Source: Bromus sterilis (Eukaryota > Streptophyta > Magnoliopsida > Poales > Poaceae). From it: a stretch of DNA of 64,000 nt. The DNA lies in NCBI GenBank assembly GCA_950022295.1, contig OX465595.1, positions 434,056,270 to 434,120,269 on the forward strand. The letters run 5' to 3'. Positions 11,461 to 23,895 of the stretch are shown piece by piece. The notes under the pieces are model-generated. The model was not told the DNA's origin. It did not search any database and worked only from the letters and a program-made list of their open reading frames with translations. Within the stretch, counting starts at the first letter, position 1. Every line of letters starts with the position of its first letter. The position numbers were made by a program, and so were the translations under genes.

Positions 11461-13270
11461 TGTTGGGAATGTGCCCTAGAGGCAAATAAAATATGTTTTA
11501 TCGAGTATATTCCATTAGTTCATAATACGTTTGATACTATGCTATAACTGTATTAAGAGGAAACATTAATACAGGTGTGGTATACAAACAACCAGGTCCC
11601 TAGTAAACCCTAGTATACTAGTCCATTGGGAGATTGATGATCAAGGTTTCCTGATCATGAGACAATGGCATCTATTGACAATGGAGTCATATCATTGGAT
11701 AATGATATGATGGACATACACCCACCAGAAGTGTTGCGATGTGATCAAGTCACATAGTTCGACATTGCGATAACTATAACGTAGTGACCAGATCCTTTGA
11801 CCGTAATGATCATACGTAATTGTCATCTATGAGGAGACTTTGATTTGTATCCCACCGCCTGACTGAAATATGCTGGCCATAACGGTGCACTTTGGGTATT
11901 CCGAAATAGATGGTTGATGAGTATGCAAATAGATCAAAGAGGGATTTGTCCATCCGTGTGACGGATAGGTACTCTGGGCCCACTCGGTGATATTGCATCA
12001 TAAAGTTTGCAAACGTGTGACTAGGTCACGGAGTTGTAATATCACGGGAACGAGTAAACTTGTTTGTTGAGAACGAGGAAGAACTAGGTATAGTGGATAC
12101 CGATGATCAAACCTCGGACAAGCAAAGTACCCCAGGACAAAGGGAACAGGCACACGGTTAACGGATCCAACAGCGATTGAAGTTCATTCGATGGAAGCGC
12201 AGGGGCTATCAAGGATTGTAACCAGGTCCAATTGATTAGTCATTGATCAATGAGAATTGTCTCGATCATGTCTGCTGTTTCTCGGACCGTAGGGTGTTAC
12301 ACTTAAGGGTATTCGACGCAGTAAGGATTGATTCGGGATCACCGGAGAAATTGGAGAGAACACCAGAATTGTTCCGGTGATGGCCGGAATTGTTCCGATG
12401 AAGGCCGGAAGTTGTTCCGGGTATTTTGAAAGGTTCAAAACATATTTAATAATGTTTAATATATGTTTTATTATTTAATTGTCTGAATTAAATATTAAAA
12501 TGTATTTAAATATAATTAAAAATGGAAGAAAAGGCACATGGGCCTCATAGGGCCCATTAGGGGGAGAGGGAGTCCTCCCCCATGGGCCATGGCGCCATGA
12601 GGGGGCCCACCCCCTAGGTCTGCGCCATTTTCCCTCCCCTTGGGATTAGTCCCACCCCGGAAGTGGAGGGGAGGGTGGCACCCCTCCTTGGCCTATATAA
12701 GGAGGGGTAGGGTGCCCTTTTTTCTTCATACAAATTGATTTGAGACAAGTTTCTCTCATCTCTCTCTCCCTCCTTTCTCCTTCCTCGAGTGGACTCCCCT
12801 TGTTTGGAGTCTACACTTGGTTGGGGATTTCTCCACTATACACACGCCGTCGTGCTGCTGGAATCGGGATCCGAATCCATCTTCTTTCCGCTGCTCTACT
12901 AGTTCGGATCCCGGAGGGACGTCGGTTATACTGTATGTGTATAATCCCGTGAGGCACTACACTTGTGGTGCTACTTCGTCGTCGTGGCCGTATCGCGAGG
13001 TCTTCATCGACAATGTTCCGACGGGGACGTAATCCCGTCATCGGTCTACAAGGATCGGGTGGCTACAGAGTCATCGTGGATCTGCGCGGCATCGGGGATT
13101 GCCGGTACGACTACATCAACCACGTTCATGCGGGAACGTTTCCCGCTTAACGGACTACATATTGGTATGTGAGCTATTTCTGTCCGTTACTTGCATCGCC
13201 ATAGCATAGGTCTTGGGTATGCGTCTCGTAGGTTATGAAAAATTTGTGTTTTATGCCCCGAACCCCAACA
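11461..13270 (+). repeat. 5' LTR of A2 (1,810 bp)
   Basis: It starts TGTTGGGAAT and ends CCCCAACA. The TATA box is TATATAA at 12694-12700, after a GC-rich block. It is aligned base for base with the 3' LTR at a constant offset of 10,620. Confidence 0.97.
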
Positions 13271-13271
13271 G

Positions 13272-13642
13272 TGGTATCATGAGCAAGGCTATGCGTAGAT
13301 GTATTGTACGGATAGAACACATCTAGTATGTGGGCATCAATTCTCCAATTGTTACCCTCTCACGTGTACTCATTTAGTGTTGTGCAATGTTTGATGAAGC
13401 GGCCCCCGACCGACCTTACGCGTTTACGCGAGACTGGTTCCACGCTTGACATATGGCTTGTACCATATAAAGTGGCTGGGGGGTGTCTGTCTCTCTGCAT
13501 TAGCGATGCGAAGATGTTTGCAACGGAGGGCCCCGACAGGGGTGTAATAGAGACAATTGCGGGATTGGTGTTGTGGCTTGTTTTCGCAGGATAGAAAGCG
13601 GTTCTTTTCTCGAAACCCCTAGCAGCCACGTAAAACTTGCAA
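13272..13642 (+). other. Imperfect primer binding site and conserved leader of A2
   Basis: TGGTATCATGAGC follows the LTR, one base longer than the TGGTATCAGAGC of B1 and G1. The next 350 bp or so match the B1 leader, with the shared block starting GATGAAGCGGCCCCCGACCG near 13396 and ending AGCCACGTAAAACTTGC near 13642. No reading frame accounts for the conservation. Confidence 0.78.
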
Positions 13643-14281
13643 AAGATAAAGTAGAAAGGCGTTTTCAACTTTAATTTGCATGTCGGGGGGAATCATAGCA
13701 TGTATGATTTATACTGTTGCATCCTGTTTTGCTAATATGTTAGATATATGACGGTAGCATAATAGGATGATCCCTCACTAATCCAACAAAGTGTCCTTCC
13801 TTAGTGAAGCACCATCTGGAAAGTTCTTCATTATGGAGGCATCACGTGTCACACGGGTGTCAAACATTTTTACGTTCACAAGAGATGGGTGGAGCAAGCC
13901 TAGCATGTCCAGAAACATGGCCTTGCATACGCGGCATATACTCACTAAGGTTATTGTGGCGAGCCTGGCATGTGCAGACATGGCCTCGGGACACAAGAGA
14001 CCGAAAGGTCGAGCATGAGTCACATGGATGATGTGATTGGAATGATGGCCTACCTTGAACAACATACTGATGGTCGTGTCACACGGGGGAGGTATGTTCT
14101 TCAAGGATCGTGTAATCACTTAGAATAAACTATGAGGGATGTTTGTCTGAGTGGGAGTTCCAGAATTGTTTTTGAAACATGAACTCCATATTATGAACTT
14201 AATCTTCATGTCTTAGAAAATATCATTGTAGATAACTTCATACCAATGTTTACAACTATGGCTCTTTTAGTATCATAGAAC
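13643..14281 (+). other. Non-coding interior of A2 before G4
   Basis: This is a degraded stretch between leader and gag region, with no convincing frame on the element strand. It is loosely colinear with B1 5180-5640, sharing phrases such as GACGGTAGCAT and AAGCCTAGCATGT. Confidence 0.6.
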
Positions 14282-14286
14282 TTAAG

Positions 14287-17200
14287 TGTCGGGACCCGGG
14301 GTTAGCGTATGCAAGTACAATTAAGACATAGTCATATGGAGAGCCGAGAACCGCACCCACTTGTCTAAGCAGACAAGGACAAGCACTGAACATTCTCAGA
14401 AAGCATCGTACGTGAGGGGCATCCCATCCAGGCCGGATGATCAACTGAGATGGGTCCTCATCGTCCGCACACAAGTCTAAAGATATGGGTGGTGAACTCC
14501 CATATTCAAAGACAAGTCGCCTCAACCATACTATCGACTATCTCAAAACTCTTACATAAACTTACTCCAGCCCGATCACTTAGTCGGGGTCTAGGGCAGG
14601 CTCGATCATACCACAAAGTGTGCACGAGACAGAGTCTCGGACAATCGCATCGCGATGCCCCAAGCTGCGCACATCTAAGGGCCACTTGGTGTATGAAAGA
14701 CCGCCAGCCAGAACACAACTAAGGTCTTGAAAACCCATAAAAAGACATGCATGTTATAAACATACACGCAACACACATGCCTTGTATGAACAGCAGGTAC
14801 CATTGCAATTCTCTACAAAGTGTACATTTTATTTATAACTCTTATAGAGTACACACACAGATCACATACATGTGATCCAACAGTACAACACAGAACGGAA
14901 GCAAATTATGTCTGGGTACAGACAAGTTTAACAAATTGGCTTAAGAAGCCTTATTTAAACATAAAGCCCTCCACGAGGGAACCAGTCGTCTGACTGGGAC
15001 TAGACTAGTTGTCTTCAGTCGTCCAGCTCGATGAAGAAGCCACCATCGGGGTCAGTGGCATCATCTAAAACATAGATTAAGCAAACGTGAGTACAAAGTC
15101 GTACCCAGCAAGACTTACATAGGAGCTATACTACTCATGCACATGTATCAAGGTAAAGGGAGGTGGGGTTCACTTGCAGAAATGCCAGCTTTGACTTGGC
15201 TAGTCCTGAACTACGAGTACCAGACTTGAGGTAAGAAGTGTACACGAGTCCACTACTTTCTCCAACCAATACACCACTATGGTGCCTTCCTCGACTTCCC
15301 CACGAGAAAGCACGTCATAGCACTCACACTTATCTTGGTATGTTTTAGAAGTATCCGATTCAAGTTATCTAATAATCAAGCTAAGCTTTCCAAGTAGTCC
15401 ATAACCGCGGACGCGGCTATTCGAATAGTTTTATTAACCTTGCAAGGGTGTACCGCTACACACACATGATCATCATTTACCGCCTTTGATCTCGACACCA
15501 TTCAAGGGGTGCCAGCGAGGATGCTCACCACAACTGTTACCTCATAGCCTATCTAGTCCAAGAAAGCCGCCTACTTGGGTTGGCTACCACTATCGTGAAC
15601 CCGGCCGGTTTACCGAAGTGGACCCAAGCGATGTGTGCGTGGTGCATAAGCCGGTCTCGGATGAGCCGTTCTCTCACTTAGCATCCAGGCCACAAGCCTA
15701 CCAGAACTCCGAACTACTGCGACATCTGGACATCGAAAGGGATGAGTTAATAAGATGAGAGGGGTCAGTGAGCCCAATGTGTGGTTGTACTCTTCATCTT
15801 GGATCACCACACAAGAACTCGTACTAGGGCGGTGTTCAACGAGACAACCCACTGTGTACTCCTACACAGCCTCTCATCGTTCACCTTGTATTAGGGTAGA
15901 TTCACCAACACTTTTCTACCATCATCAACATGATCACTACCATCCCGACTCACATCACAGTAACAACATGGTATCATACTAAGGATGCAATAAGCAGTAA
16001 CATTGCAGGGGTTACATGATATCAGACAACTCCTACATTTGCTAGGATTGTGGTTTGCTTACTACTGTGACAAAATGATAGGTCATGCAAAGAGATGGGT
16101 TCATCTATGCGATAGAATCGTATCATGGTGATCATCCTATACAATGCATAAGCGAGACATGAGAGGGAAGTGGGATTTTATCGACATGATCAATGGGGGT
16201 TTGCTTGCCTTGCTGACGAGGTTCGGGTTCTGGATCTTCAGCGAAGGGGGTGACCTCTTGCTCCGGTTCCACCTCTACTCGACAAACAAAGCACGAAGTA
16301 GCAATCAATATGAATGCAATGCTCAAGCACATGATTTAATGTTAAAGCTTGAAGTATAAGTTTTGATGTGTGAGGCAATTCCATTTAAGGGGAATATATT
16401 GCATTTAAAATGCAAATTCAAACTCCACATTTGAATTTAACTTAGCCAAGTTGAATGTGACATAGTTTGATCATTTTGAATCATCTTCACTTGTATAAGA
16501 TATGCTTCTGATGTGTGGGTGAATTATAACATAATTCCATGGTTCAAGTAGCAAAAGCATTTGGTTTGAATTTGAATTAATTTCAAATAAAGCAAATGAC
16601 ATATGCTACTGGTCCCATTTTAAATTCAACTTAAACATAGTTGAAAGTTGCATATTTGGAAAGATAATTTTCTCCTGATCATTTTTCATATATTATTTGT
16701 CCAATTTGGAGTTAATATGAATTTTCTATGAATTTCCAAAGTTTGGGGTATTTTCTGGAATTTCTGGATTTATTTAATTCATTTTGTTTTTCTGGAAATT
16801 CGATTAAATCAATTATTGCGTCAGCGCTGACGTCAGGGGGGGCTGACATGTGGGGCCACCCTGTCAGTGGCTGGGTTAACTTAACCCGTGGGTTAAATTA
16901 ATCCAGTGGCTTAATTAAGCCACTGGGCCCACTGGTCAGTGACCCAGGGGTCACTAATTAGGTGATTAACCGGGGGGGGGGGGGTTAGCATTGACACGTC
17001 GGCGGCTAAACGCCGGCGGCCTGGCCACGGCGGCGCAGCACGGGAACACGATTCCGTCCACGGGAGGGGAAGCGGAGGGCACCGTCTTGCTCCTGGAGGT
17101 CGTCCGCATCTTCTGGAGGCAACAGGGGGTCACGGGGTGGTCGGGAGCGACGACTCCGGCGGCAACAGAACAGCGGCGAGGTCGTAGTCGATGTTGCAGT

Positions 17201-18371
17201 GCACGGTTCGGGCGGACTTCGCGTGCGTTCGAACGCTGGCATGCTCAGGAGCCAAACGCGCGCTCTGGTTGAGACGAAGGGGCACAGGGGCGACCTCGAG
17301 CTCATCCATGGCGGTGACGTGCTTCGGCATCCATGGCGGATCCGGTTAGAGCGAGTAAACGAGGGGGAAAAGTGAGGGGTTTCACTCGCAAGCTCACCCT
17401 GAATCTGTCTGGAGTGGTGGCTTGCTCGTGGAGGCGCTGGAGTTGCCAGAATTCGAATTCGATCCACGGGGCCCGGCGATGAAGACGACGAAGATAGCGA
17501 GCTCAGGGAGGCGTCCGGCTCCGATTCCTTCTGCAGGTTGATGAAGACGACGACGGCAAAGCGCTTGGACACCTTGGTTCGGCTCCTCAACGTCGTTGGC
17601 TGCGACTTCTTGCGACGATGAACGGCGGCGCTCTCGGGTGGAGGAAGAATTCGGCGAAGGAGGAGGAAGGAGTCGCGCTGGAGGGAAGGAATGGACTGCG
17701 GAGGCTGCGGGGAGTCTCCAGGTGCGAGAAGAGGCCACGGGGAGGCCTGGAAGCTCCTCGGCGACGACGTGGCGTCACCAGCTAGCTCGGTGGCATTCTA
17801 CCGAGCAGCTTGGAGGCGCGGGAGGGGGAAGAAGACGCCCCTGCCCCTGTGGGCCGGCTGGGCTGGGCCTGCTTCGCCTGGGCGCCAGGTAAGTCTTTCT
17901 CCTTTTTCTCTTTAATCTTTCCTTTCTGTTTTTCTGTACATTTGTTTTGACTTTGGTAAAAATACCAAATCATTTTATTAAATGCTGAAAACTTTTATGT
18001 GGCCTCATAATAATATAGACTAGCCACTCATAAACTTTCAACATTTTTAAAATTCAAATAATTTGAATTTTAAATCAAATAGGGGTATTTCCTTAATTCC
18101 AAGGTACTGTTTGAATATTTGAAAAATCTATGAGCATGGGGTGGGTCCCACATCACTTGATATGTGATCACACTCATTTATAAGACTTTTCAAAACTCTA
18201 ACATGAATTTTTGAAAAATATTTTTATCTGGCCATTTGAATTAATTCATCTAGGGGTGTTCCTTCTCCCTTTTTGATTTTGAATTTGATTTCCAAGATTT
18301 CTTTTTGAAATTTTGACATGATGCAAAGGCACTAACTAACCCTAGCACATACCTAACAGAGGGTTCTGACA
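14287..18371 (-). mobile_element. Solo LTR G4 of the Gypsy G family (4,085 bp)
   Basis: On the plus strand it runs from TGTCGGGACCC to GGTTCTGACA and is flanked by a perfect TTAAG target duplication (14282-14286 and 18372-18376). It is a full-length, minus-oriented LTR with no internal region, left by LTR-LTR recombination. A GC-rich block (about 16820-17890) contains TGACGTCA (16828-16835), TGGGCC-type motifs, a run of 13 G (16972-16984) and, on the plus strand (antisense to the LTR), CAG/GTAAGT at 17886-17894. Its end sequence groups it with G3 rather than G1 and G2. Confidence 0.95.
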
Positions 18372-18376
18372 TTAAG

Positions 18377-20339
18377 GTAAATGGGTCTTACTTCATTGAT
18401 GTGTACCAACACCATTAGAGACATACTCATTAGTAATGACTTGCTAAACATAATACAAAGAACTGCTAGGAGATACACCTGACAACTCCGTAATCAAGGA
18501 AGATGATGATGAGTATCGCACTCACCGTCACTTATGAATGACTGTCCAATACACCATAATTCATTCTATGGAATCTGAATTGTGAATGCATGTTAACCAA
18601 CACGTATGACGTGCTAGGTGAACTTGAAAGCACTTGGTCACAAATCAGAGTAATGGAATATGAGTATGTGGATGGGGTTTCTTTCAACTATGGTGGAAGG
18701 AACAACCTGCTGAGAAAGTCACTTAGAAAATGTATAAGATACATGGAACACCTTGTGTATAACTTGGACTATTGAATGACTGGTTACTTTGCGATAACTG
18801 GGGAGTTGCATCCGCTTCCTCCCAGTTACAAAGACCATGTTTGGACTATGTCATGAAGGAGAATCGTTCACCTGTCATGAGGTCATGGTTAAAGTCAAGA
18901 ACTTTAAGAGTAGAACCAATGCAGGAATGGTCATTGACGGAGAAGGTATATTTGATATACGAGTTATAAATGTCTTTCCCACGAAACACTAATTGCGGTT
19001 GATTAAGTATTCGATGCTTGAACTTACTGCTTGAGAGTGACTTGGAAGGGATGAGGTGATAATGTGTGCTGACGGCAATCAAGATAGTTGATGGTCGACA
19101 ACACTCTCCCTCTACATCTATCAATTGATTAATATATGAATAAATTTTATGATCGTTTGAATGAGGACTTTATTAGTGTGTCTTGCATCTCGCGAAGACG
19201 ATTATTCATATTAGTGATAAACAAGTCAGGTGTTCTCCTTTTATGAATGATATCTCTTATGGTCACATTACGATTATGAATGAGTTATTCTTATATTGAT
19301 GATAGTTGTTTGATCATTTATAAGAAATATTGTAATGCCAAGAAATATCCAGGCTTAGTAATGACACTACAGTTTAAGTCATGAATGGTATGATGATGTC
19401 TTAAGATACTTGATCTCTTGACACATACAAACCATGCCTTTTAGGTGAGATGACTAAAACCTCGCATTCTGGTAAACGGAATGTGTACTGGTTGTTGAGT
19501 ATCATACATTGTGATGTATCGTATGTCAGCATGTGGTGAATTTCATTATTTCGTGATTCGTATGTGGACTTAGATGAATATTTTTATTCACTAATGAAAC
19601 ATAAGTCTGAAATAATTTGATATGATCAAAAGGGATTTCAGAGTAAAGATGGATATTAAATTAACAAGAAAGACAAGTCTCTATGATTTGATCAAAGTGA
19701 CAAATGTTTTGAGTTAGTCTTGGGCATAAAGACTTGTGTGAAAGTTGTTCCACAAATTGCAATGTCTTGAGACACTTCAATATGATTGACGTGCGTGAAC
19801 ATTGTGATCATATTCTATCGAAAAGTGTATGGTCTAAGTTGTCTCTTACCAAGTTACGTTATTATCGTTTAGAGTTATTTATTTAATATGCAAACACTCA
19901 CTTCAGCATAGGGAACCATCTGAGTTCGTGGAAACCAACACTATATATGTCATGGTGTGTTGTGGTTTCTAGGAAGCTTGATTTATGTAAGATAAATTAT
20001 CTTTGTAGTGCATCCTTAGACAACTATGGATGCATCTTCCACAATTAGAACCAAAAGGAGCAAAACTTGTATTGCTATGTTTGGTGTTTGTCAAGAATTG
20101 TTCTTAATAAATGTGGCAATGGAAGAAAAGTGAAAGTTCAACCAAGGTAGTTGACCTTGCCTCCAAATGTCAGAGTAGTGCAACGGAATATGTTCTGGAA
20201 GAAAAGCTCTACAATAAGAGGAAAAACTAATGATAATGATCATGATCTTCTGATGGGAGCTTTTACTGAGAAAGGTAGGATTCAAGAATATATATTTGCC
20301 CCTGGTGCAAAATGATATTCATGATTCACTTGTCATGTT
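18377..20339 (+). pseudogene. Decayed gag/integrase region of A2
   Basis: No intact frame. Around 18840-18970 the sequence aligns with the end of the B1 gag remnant: CTTCCTCCCAGTTACAAAG parallels the LPxSY motif, and GACGGAGAAGGTATATTTGAT parallels the B1 gag end. From about 19000 to 20339 it is AT-rich and colinear with B1 6200-7600, but no domain can be recognised. Confidence 0.6.
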
Positions 20340-22050
20340 AATGGAACAAGACATTCCTACGAACTACAAAGAAGCGATGGTGGACCTAAGTACAAGATAT
20401 GACTATGAGTCATGAAATCCTATGTTGAGTTACATTTAAGATTGCTTGAATCTTATAGAGTAAGGAGGTTACTTGATATTCACAATAACTTCAGAGTTAT
20501 GAGGAATAAATGTGAACATCAAAGGGACGTCAAGATTGGTTTGTCACAAAGATTGTTTCTGACAAATTCAATGGGTTGACTACAATGTGTAGCAATGCTT
20601 GAGTCAAAGGGATATTCACTACGATTGATCTAGGATTGTTATCAATACCGTGACTTCCTCAAATCCTGTATTTGAAGAAGTGTTGTAATTGGTACAACAA
20701 GAAGGTTTTGGAAAAACAAATGGATACTAGTGTCTCGTAAACTGAATTCTCATTTTGATGGATGATCAAAGGATTTTGGACTTAACCAAAATATCGAGGA
20801 AACATGCATTTTCATGAAACTGAGTGGGAGCTGAATAGTTTCCTGAAACTTAATATGTAGACGACATATTTTGAGTGGGAGCTATGGGAGTATTATCCTA
20901 GACTTATATGTAAATGCCATATTTGAGTAGGAGCCATGTGGTTAGTATCCTGAACTTAATATGTGTCTGACATATCTAAGTGGGATCCATGTGGATGTTA
21001 TCCTTGTCTTATATGTGGCCGACATATTTGAGTGGGAGCAATATGAGTGTTATCCAAAGACTTAATATGTGCATGACATATTTGAGTGGGAGCATGATAA
21101 CATTCTCATATATGGATAACATATTATGAATGGTGCAGTTGGTGTTAATGATTATTTGAATCTTTCATAAATGAAGATGAATAAGTATTAAGCATTGAAG
21201 ATCTATTAAGATAGATATGTGTTTAATAACATTGAGTCGTAATACTTTCCTGGATAAGATTCTGAAGGAGTTAAGAATGGGACAAGTCAAGAAGTGGTCC
21301 TTACTTGTATATCCAAGAGAAGTGTTGAGTTAATCTCAGTACAAGAACAACGGTTAATGGTTAATGAAAGAAATGGATGTGTTGGATCCTCTATGCCTTT
21401 GTCATAGGTTCTTTCATATAAAACCAGAGTTATGTACTCGACGTAATGTGACCCAAGTTCTTATTAGTAAGAACATGTCGTGATATGATTTATGAGTAAA
21501 TCATTGAACAAAGAGTTAAGTTTATCCTTCAGTGTCTGAAGAGAACCGAGGATACATCTCAAATTTGTAAAGGATAGTGGACTTGACCATAAATGTTATG
21601 CTGGTTCAAGTTTTGACACTAACCTAGAAAATTGAGATATCATACTAATGAATGCCTAAGTTGAAAGAAACATGGTTAGACATCAAAGTTGCATACAATG
21701 CACTAAGGATTGAATCTACATTGATGTGGCTGCTTTAGAAGTAGCAGGAGTTATATTATGGCTTAAGAAGTTCGACTTCTGATTGAGTGAGTTTCAAGTG
21801 TGCATGACTATGGGAAAGTCCGCGTGACCCACCGGATGTCATTGCTATGACACAGCAAACGAAGTCTCACTTCACCGCCAAATATATATACCTCATCATT
21901 ATAGTGTATAATGAAGGAATGTCAAATTAGGTGACATTATGATTTGCAAAAGGACATACGGTTCTGAATGGTATCCAAACCGTTGATACAACCTCTTCCA
22001 CGGGCAAGCATGATCAATAAGGAGTTATGATCCAGAGAAAATGCAACTAG
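20340..22050 (+). pseudogene. Decayed Copia RT/RNase H region of A2
   Basis: There is no open frame, but colinear nucleotide matches to the A1 pol are clear. CGAACTACAAAGAAGCGATG (20358) matches A1 near 646. TTTCTGACAAATTCAA (20557) matches A1 857 and includes the same TGA as A1. Further matches follow the RT core at about 20800, the LCTRP region near 21430 and the AKKF-like region near 21765. The block between 20822 and 21135 has been expanded into a tandem array. This copy could not make a working polymerase. Confidence 0.75.
20822..21135 (+). repeat. 52-bp minisatellite derived from the RT active-site region
   Basis: Six unit starts of the form GAGTGGGAGC (variants AAGTGGGATC, GAGTAGGAGC) fall at 20822, 20873, 20925, 20978, 21030 and 21084, spacing 51-54 bp. 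Each unit ends in ATATGT...GACATATTT. In A1 the single corresponding segment (1197-1245) encodes the Ser-Gly-Ser stretch followed by YVDD and Ile, so each unit is a degenerate copy of the catalytic-motif region. B1 has a shorter, rougher version at 7990-8200. Confidence 0.88.
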
Positions 22051-22069
22051 ATTATTTGTACTCTAGTGC

Positions 22070-22080
22070 AAGTGGGAGAC
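22070..22080 (+). other. Polypurine tract of A2
   Basis: AAGTGGGAGAC abuts the 3' LTR, identical to the tracts of A1 and B1. The CTCTAGTGC upstream is also shared by all three. Confidence 0.9.
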
Positions 22081-23890
22081 TGTTGGGAATGTGCCCTAGA
22101 GGCAAATAAAATATGTTTTATCGAGCATATTCCATTAGTTCATAATACGTTTGATACTATGCTATAACTGTATTAAGCGGAAACATTAATACAGGTGTGG
22201 TATACAAACAACCAGGTCCCTAGTAAACCCTAGTATACTAGTCCATTGGGCGATTGATGATCAAGGTTTCCTGATCATGAGACAATGGCGTCTGTTGACA
22301 ATGGAGTCGTATCATTGGATAATGATATGATGGACATACACCCACCAGAAGTGTTGCGATGTGATCAAGTCACATAGTTCGACATTGCGATAACTATAAC
22401 GTAGTGACCAGATCCTTTGACCGTAATGATCATACGTAATTGTCATCTATGAGGAGACTTTGATTTGTATCCCACCGCCTGACTGAAATATGCTGGCCAT
22501 AACGGTGCACTTTGGGTATTCCGAAATAGATGGTTGATGAGTATGCAAATAGATCAAAGCGGGATTTGTCCATCCGTGTGACGGATAGGTACTCTGGGCC
22601 CACTCGGTGATATTGCATCATAAAGTTTGCAAACGTGTGACTAGGTCACGGAGTTGTAATATCACGGGAACGAGTAAACTTGTTTGTTGAGAACGAGGAC
22701 GAACTAGGTATAGTGGATACCAATGATCAAACCTCGGACAAGCAAAGTACCCCAGGACAAAGGGAACAGGCACACGGTTAACGGATCCAACAACGATTGA
22801 AGTTCATTCGATGGAAGCGCAGGGGCTATCAAGGATTGTAACCAGGTCCAATTGATTAGTCATTGATCAATGAGAATTGTCTCGATCATGTCTGCTGTTT
22901 CCCGGACCGTAGGGTGTTACACTTAAGGGTATTCGACGCAGTAAGGATTGATTCGGGATCACCGGAGAAATTGGAGAGAACACCAGAATTGTTCCGGTGA
23001 TGGCCGGAATTGTTCCGATGAAGGCCGGAAGTTGTTCCGGGTATTTTGAAAGGTTCAAAATATATTTAATAATGTTTAATATATGTTTTATTATTTAATT
23101 GTCTAAATTAAATATTAAAATGTATTTAAATATAATTAAAAATGGAAGAAAAGGCACATGGGCCTCATAGGGCCCATTAGGGGGAGAGGGAGTCCTCCCC
23201 CATGGGCCATGGCGCCATGAGGGGCCCACCCCCCTAGGTCTGCGCCATTTGCCCTCCCCTTGGGATTAGTCCCACCCCGGAAGTGGAGGGGAGGGTGGCA
23301 CCCCTCCTTGGCCTATATAAGGAGGGGTAGGGTGCCCTTTTTTCTTCATACAAATTGATTTGAGACAAGTTTCTCCCATCTCTCTCTCCCTCCTTTCTCC
23401 TTCCTCGAGTGGACTCCCCTTGTTTGGAGTCTACACTTGGTTGGGGATTTCTCCACTATACGCACGACGTCGTGCTGCTGGAATCGGGATCCGAATCCAT
23501 CTTCTTTCCGTTGCTCTACTGGTTCGGAGCCCGGAGGGACGTCGGGTATACTGTATGTGTATAATCCCGCGAGGCACTACACTTGTGGTGCTACTTCGTC
23601 GTCGTGGCCGTATCGCGAGGTCTTCATCGACAATGTTCCGACGGGGACGTAATCCCGTCATCGGTCTACAAGGATCGGGTGGCTACAGAGTCATCGTGGA
23701 TCTGCGCGGCATCGGGGATTGCCGGTACGACTACATCAACCACGTTCATGAGGGAACGTTTCCCGCTTAACGGACTACATATTGGTATGTGATCTATTTC
23801 TGTCCGTTACTTGCATCGCCATAGCATAGGTCTTGGGTATGGGTCTCGTAGGTTATGAAAAATTTGTGTTTTATGCCCCGAACCCCAACA
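22081..23890 (+). repeat. 3' LTR of A2 (1,810 bp)
   Basis: Same length as the 5' LTR, with about 27-28 differences by eye. TATATAA lies at 23314-23320. The LTR ends CCCCAACA and is followed by the AGTTC duplication. Confidence 0.97.
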
Positions 23891-23895
23891 AGTTC

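Larger units (their letters stand above)
11461..23890 (+). mobile_element. Complete Copia LTR retrotransposon A2 (non-autonomous)
   Basis: Both LTRs are present at 1,810 bp each, with a perfect AGTTC target duplication (11456-11460 and 23891-23895). By eye the LTRs differ at about 27-28 sites, near 1.5%. With the commonly used grass rate of 1.3e-8 per site per year this is roughly 0.6 million years. The interior (13271-22080, minus G4) has no intact reading frame but is colinear with Copia gag and pol. Recent insertion without coding capacity implies mobilisation in trans; an A1-like relative is a plausible helper (inference). Confidence 0.95.
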
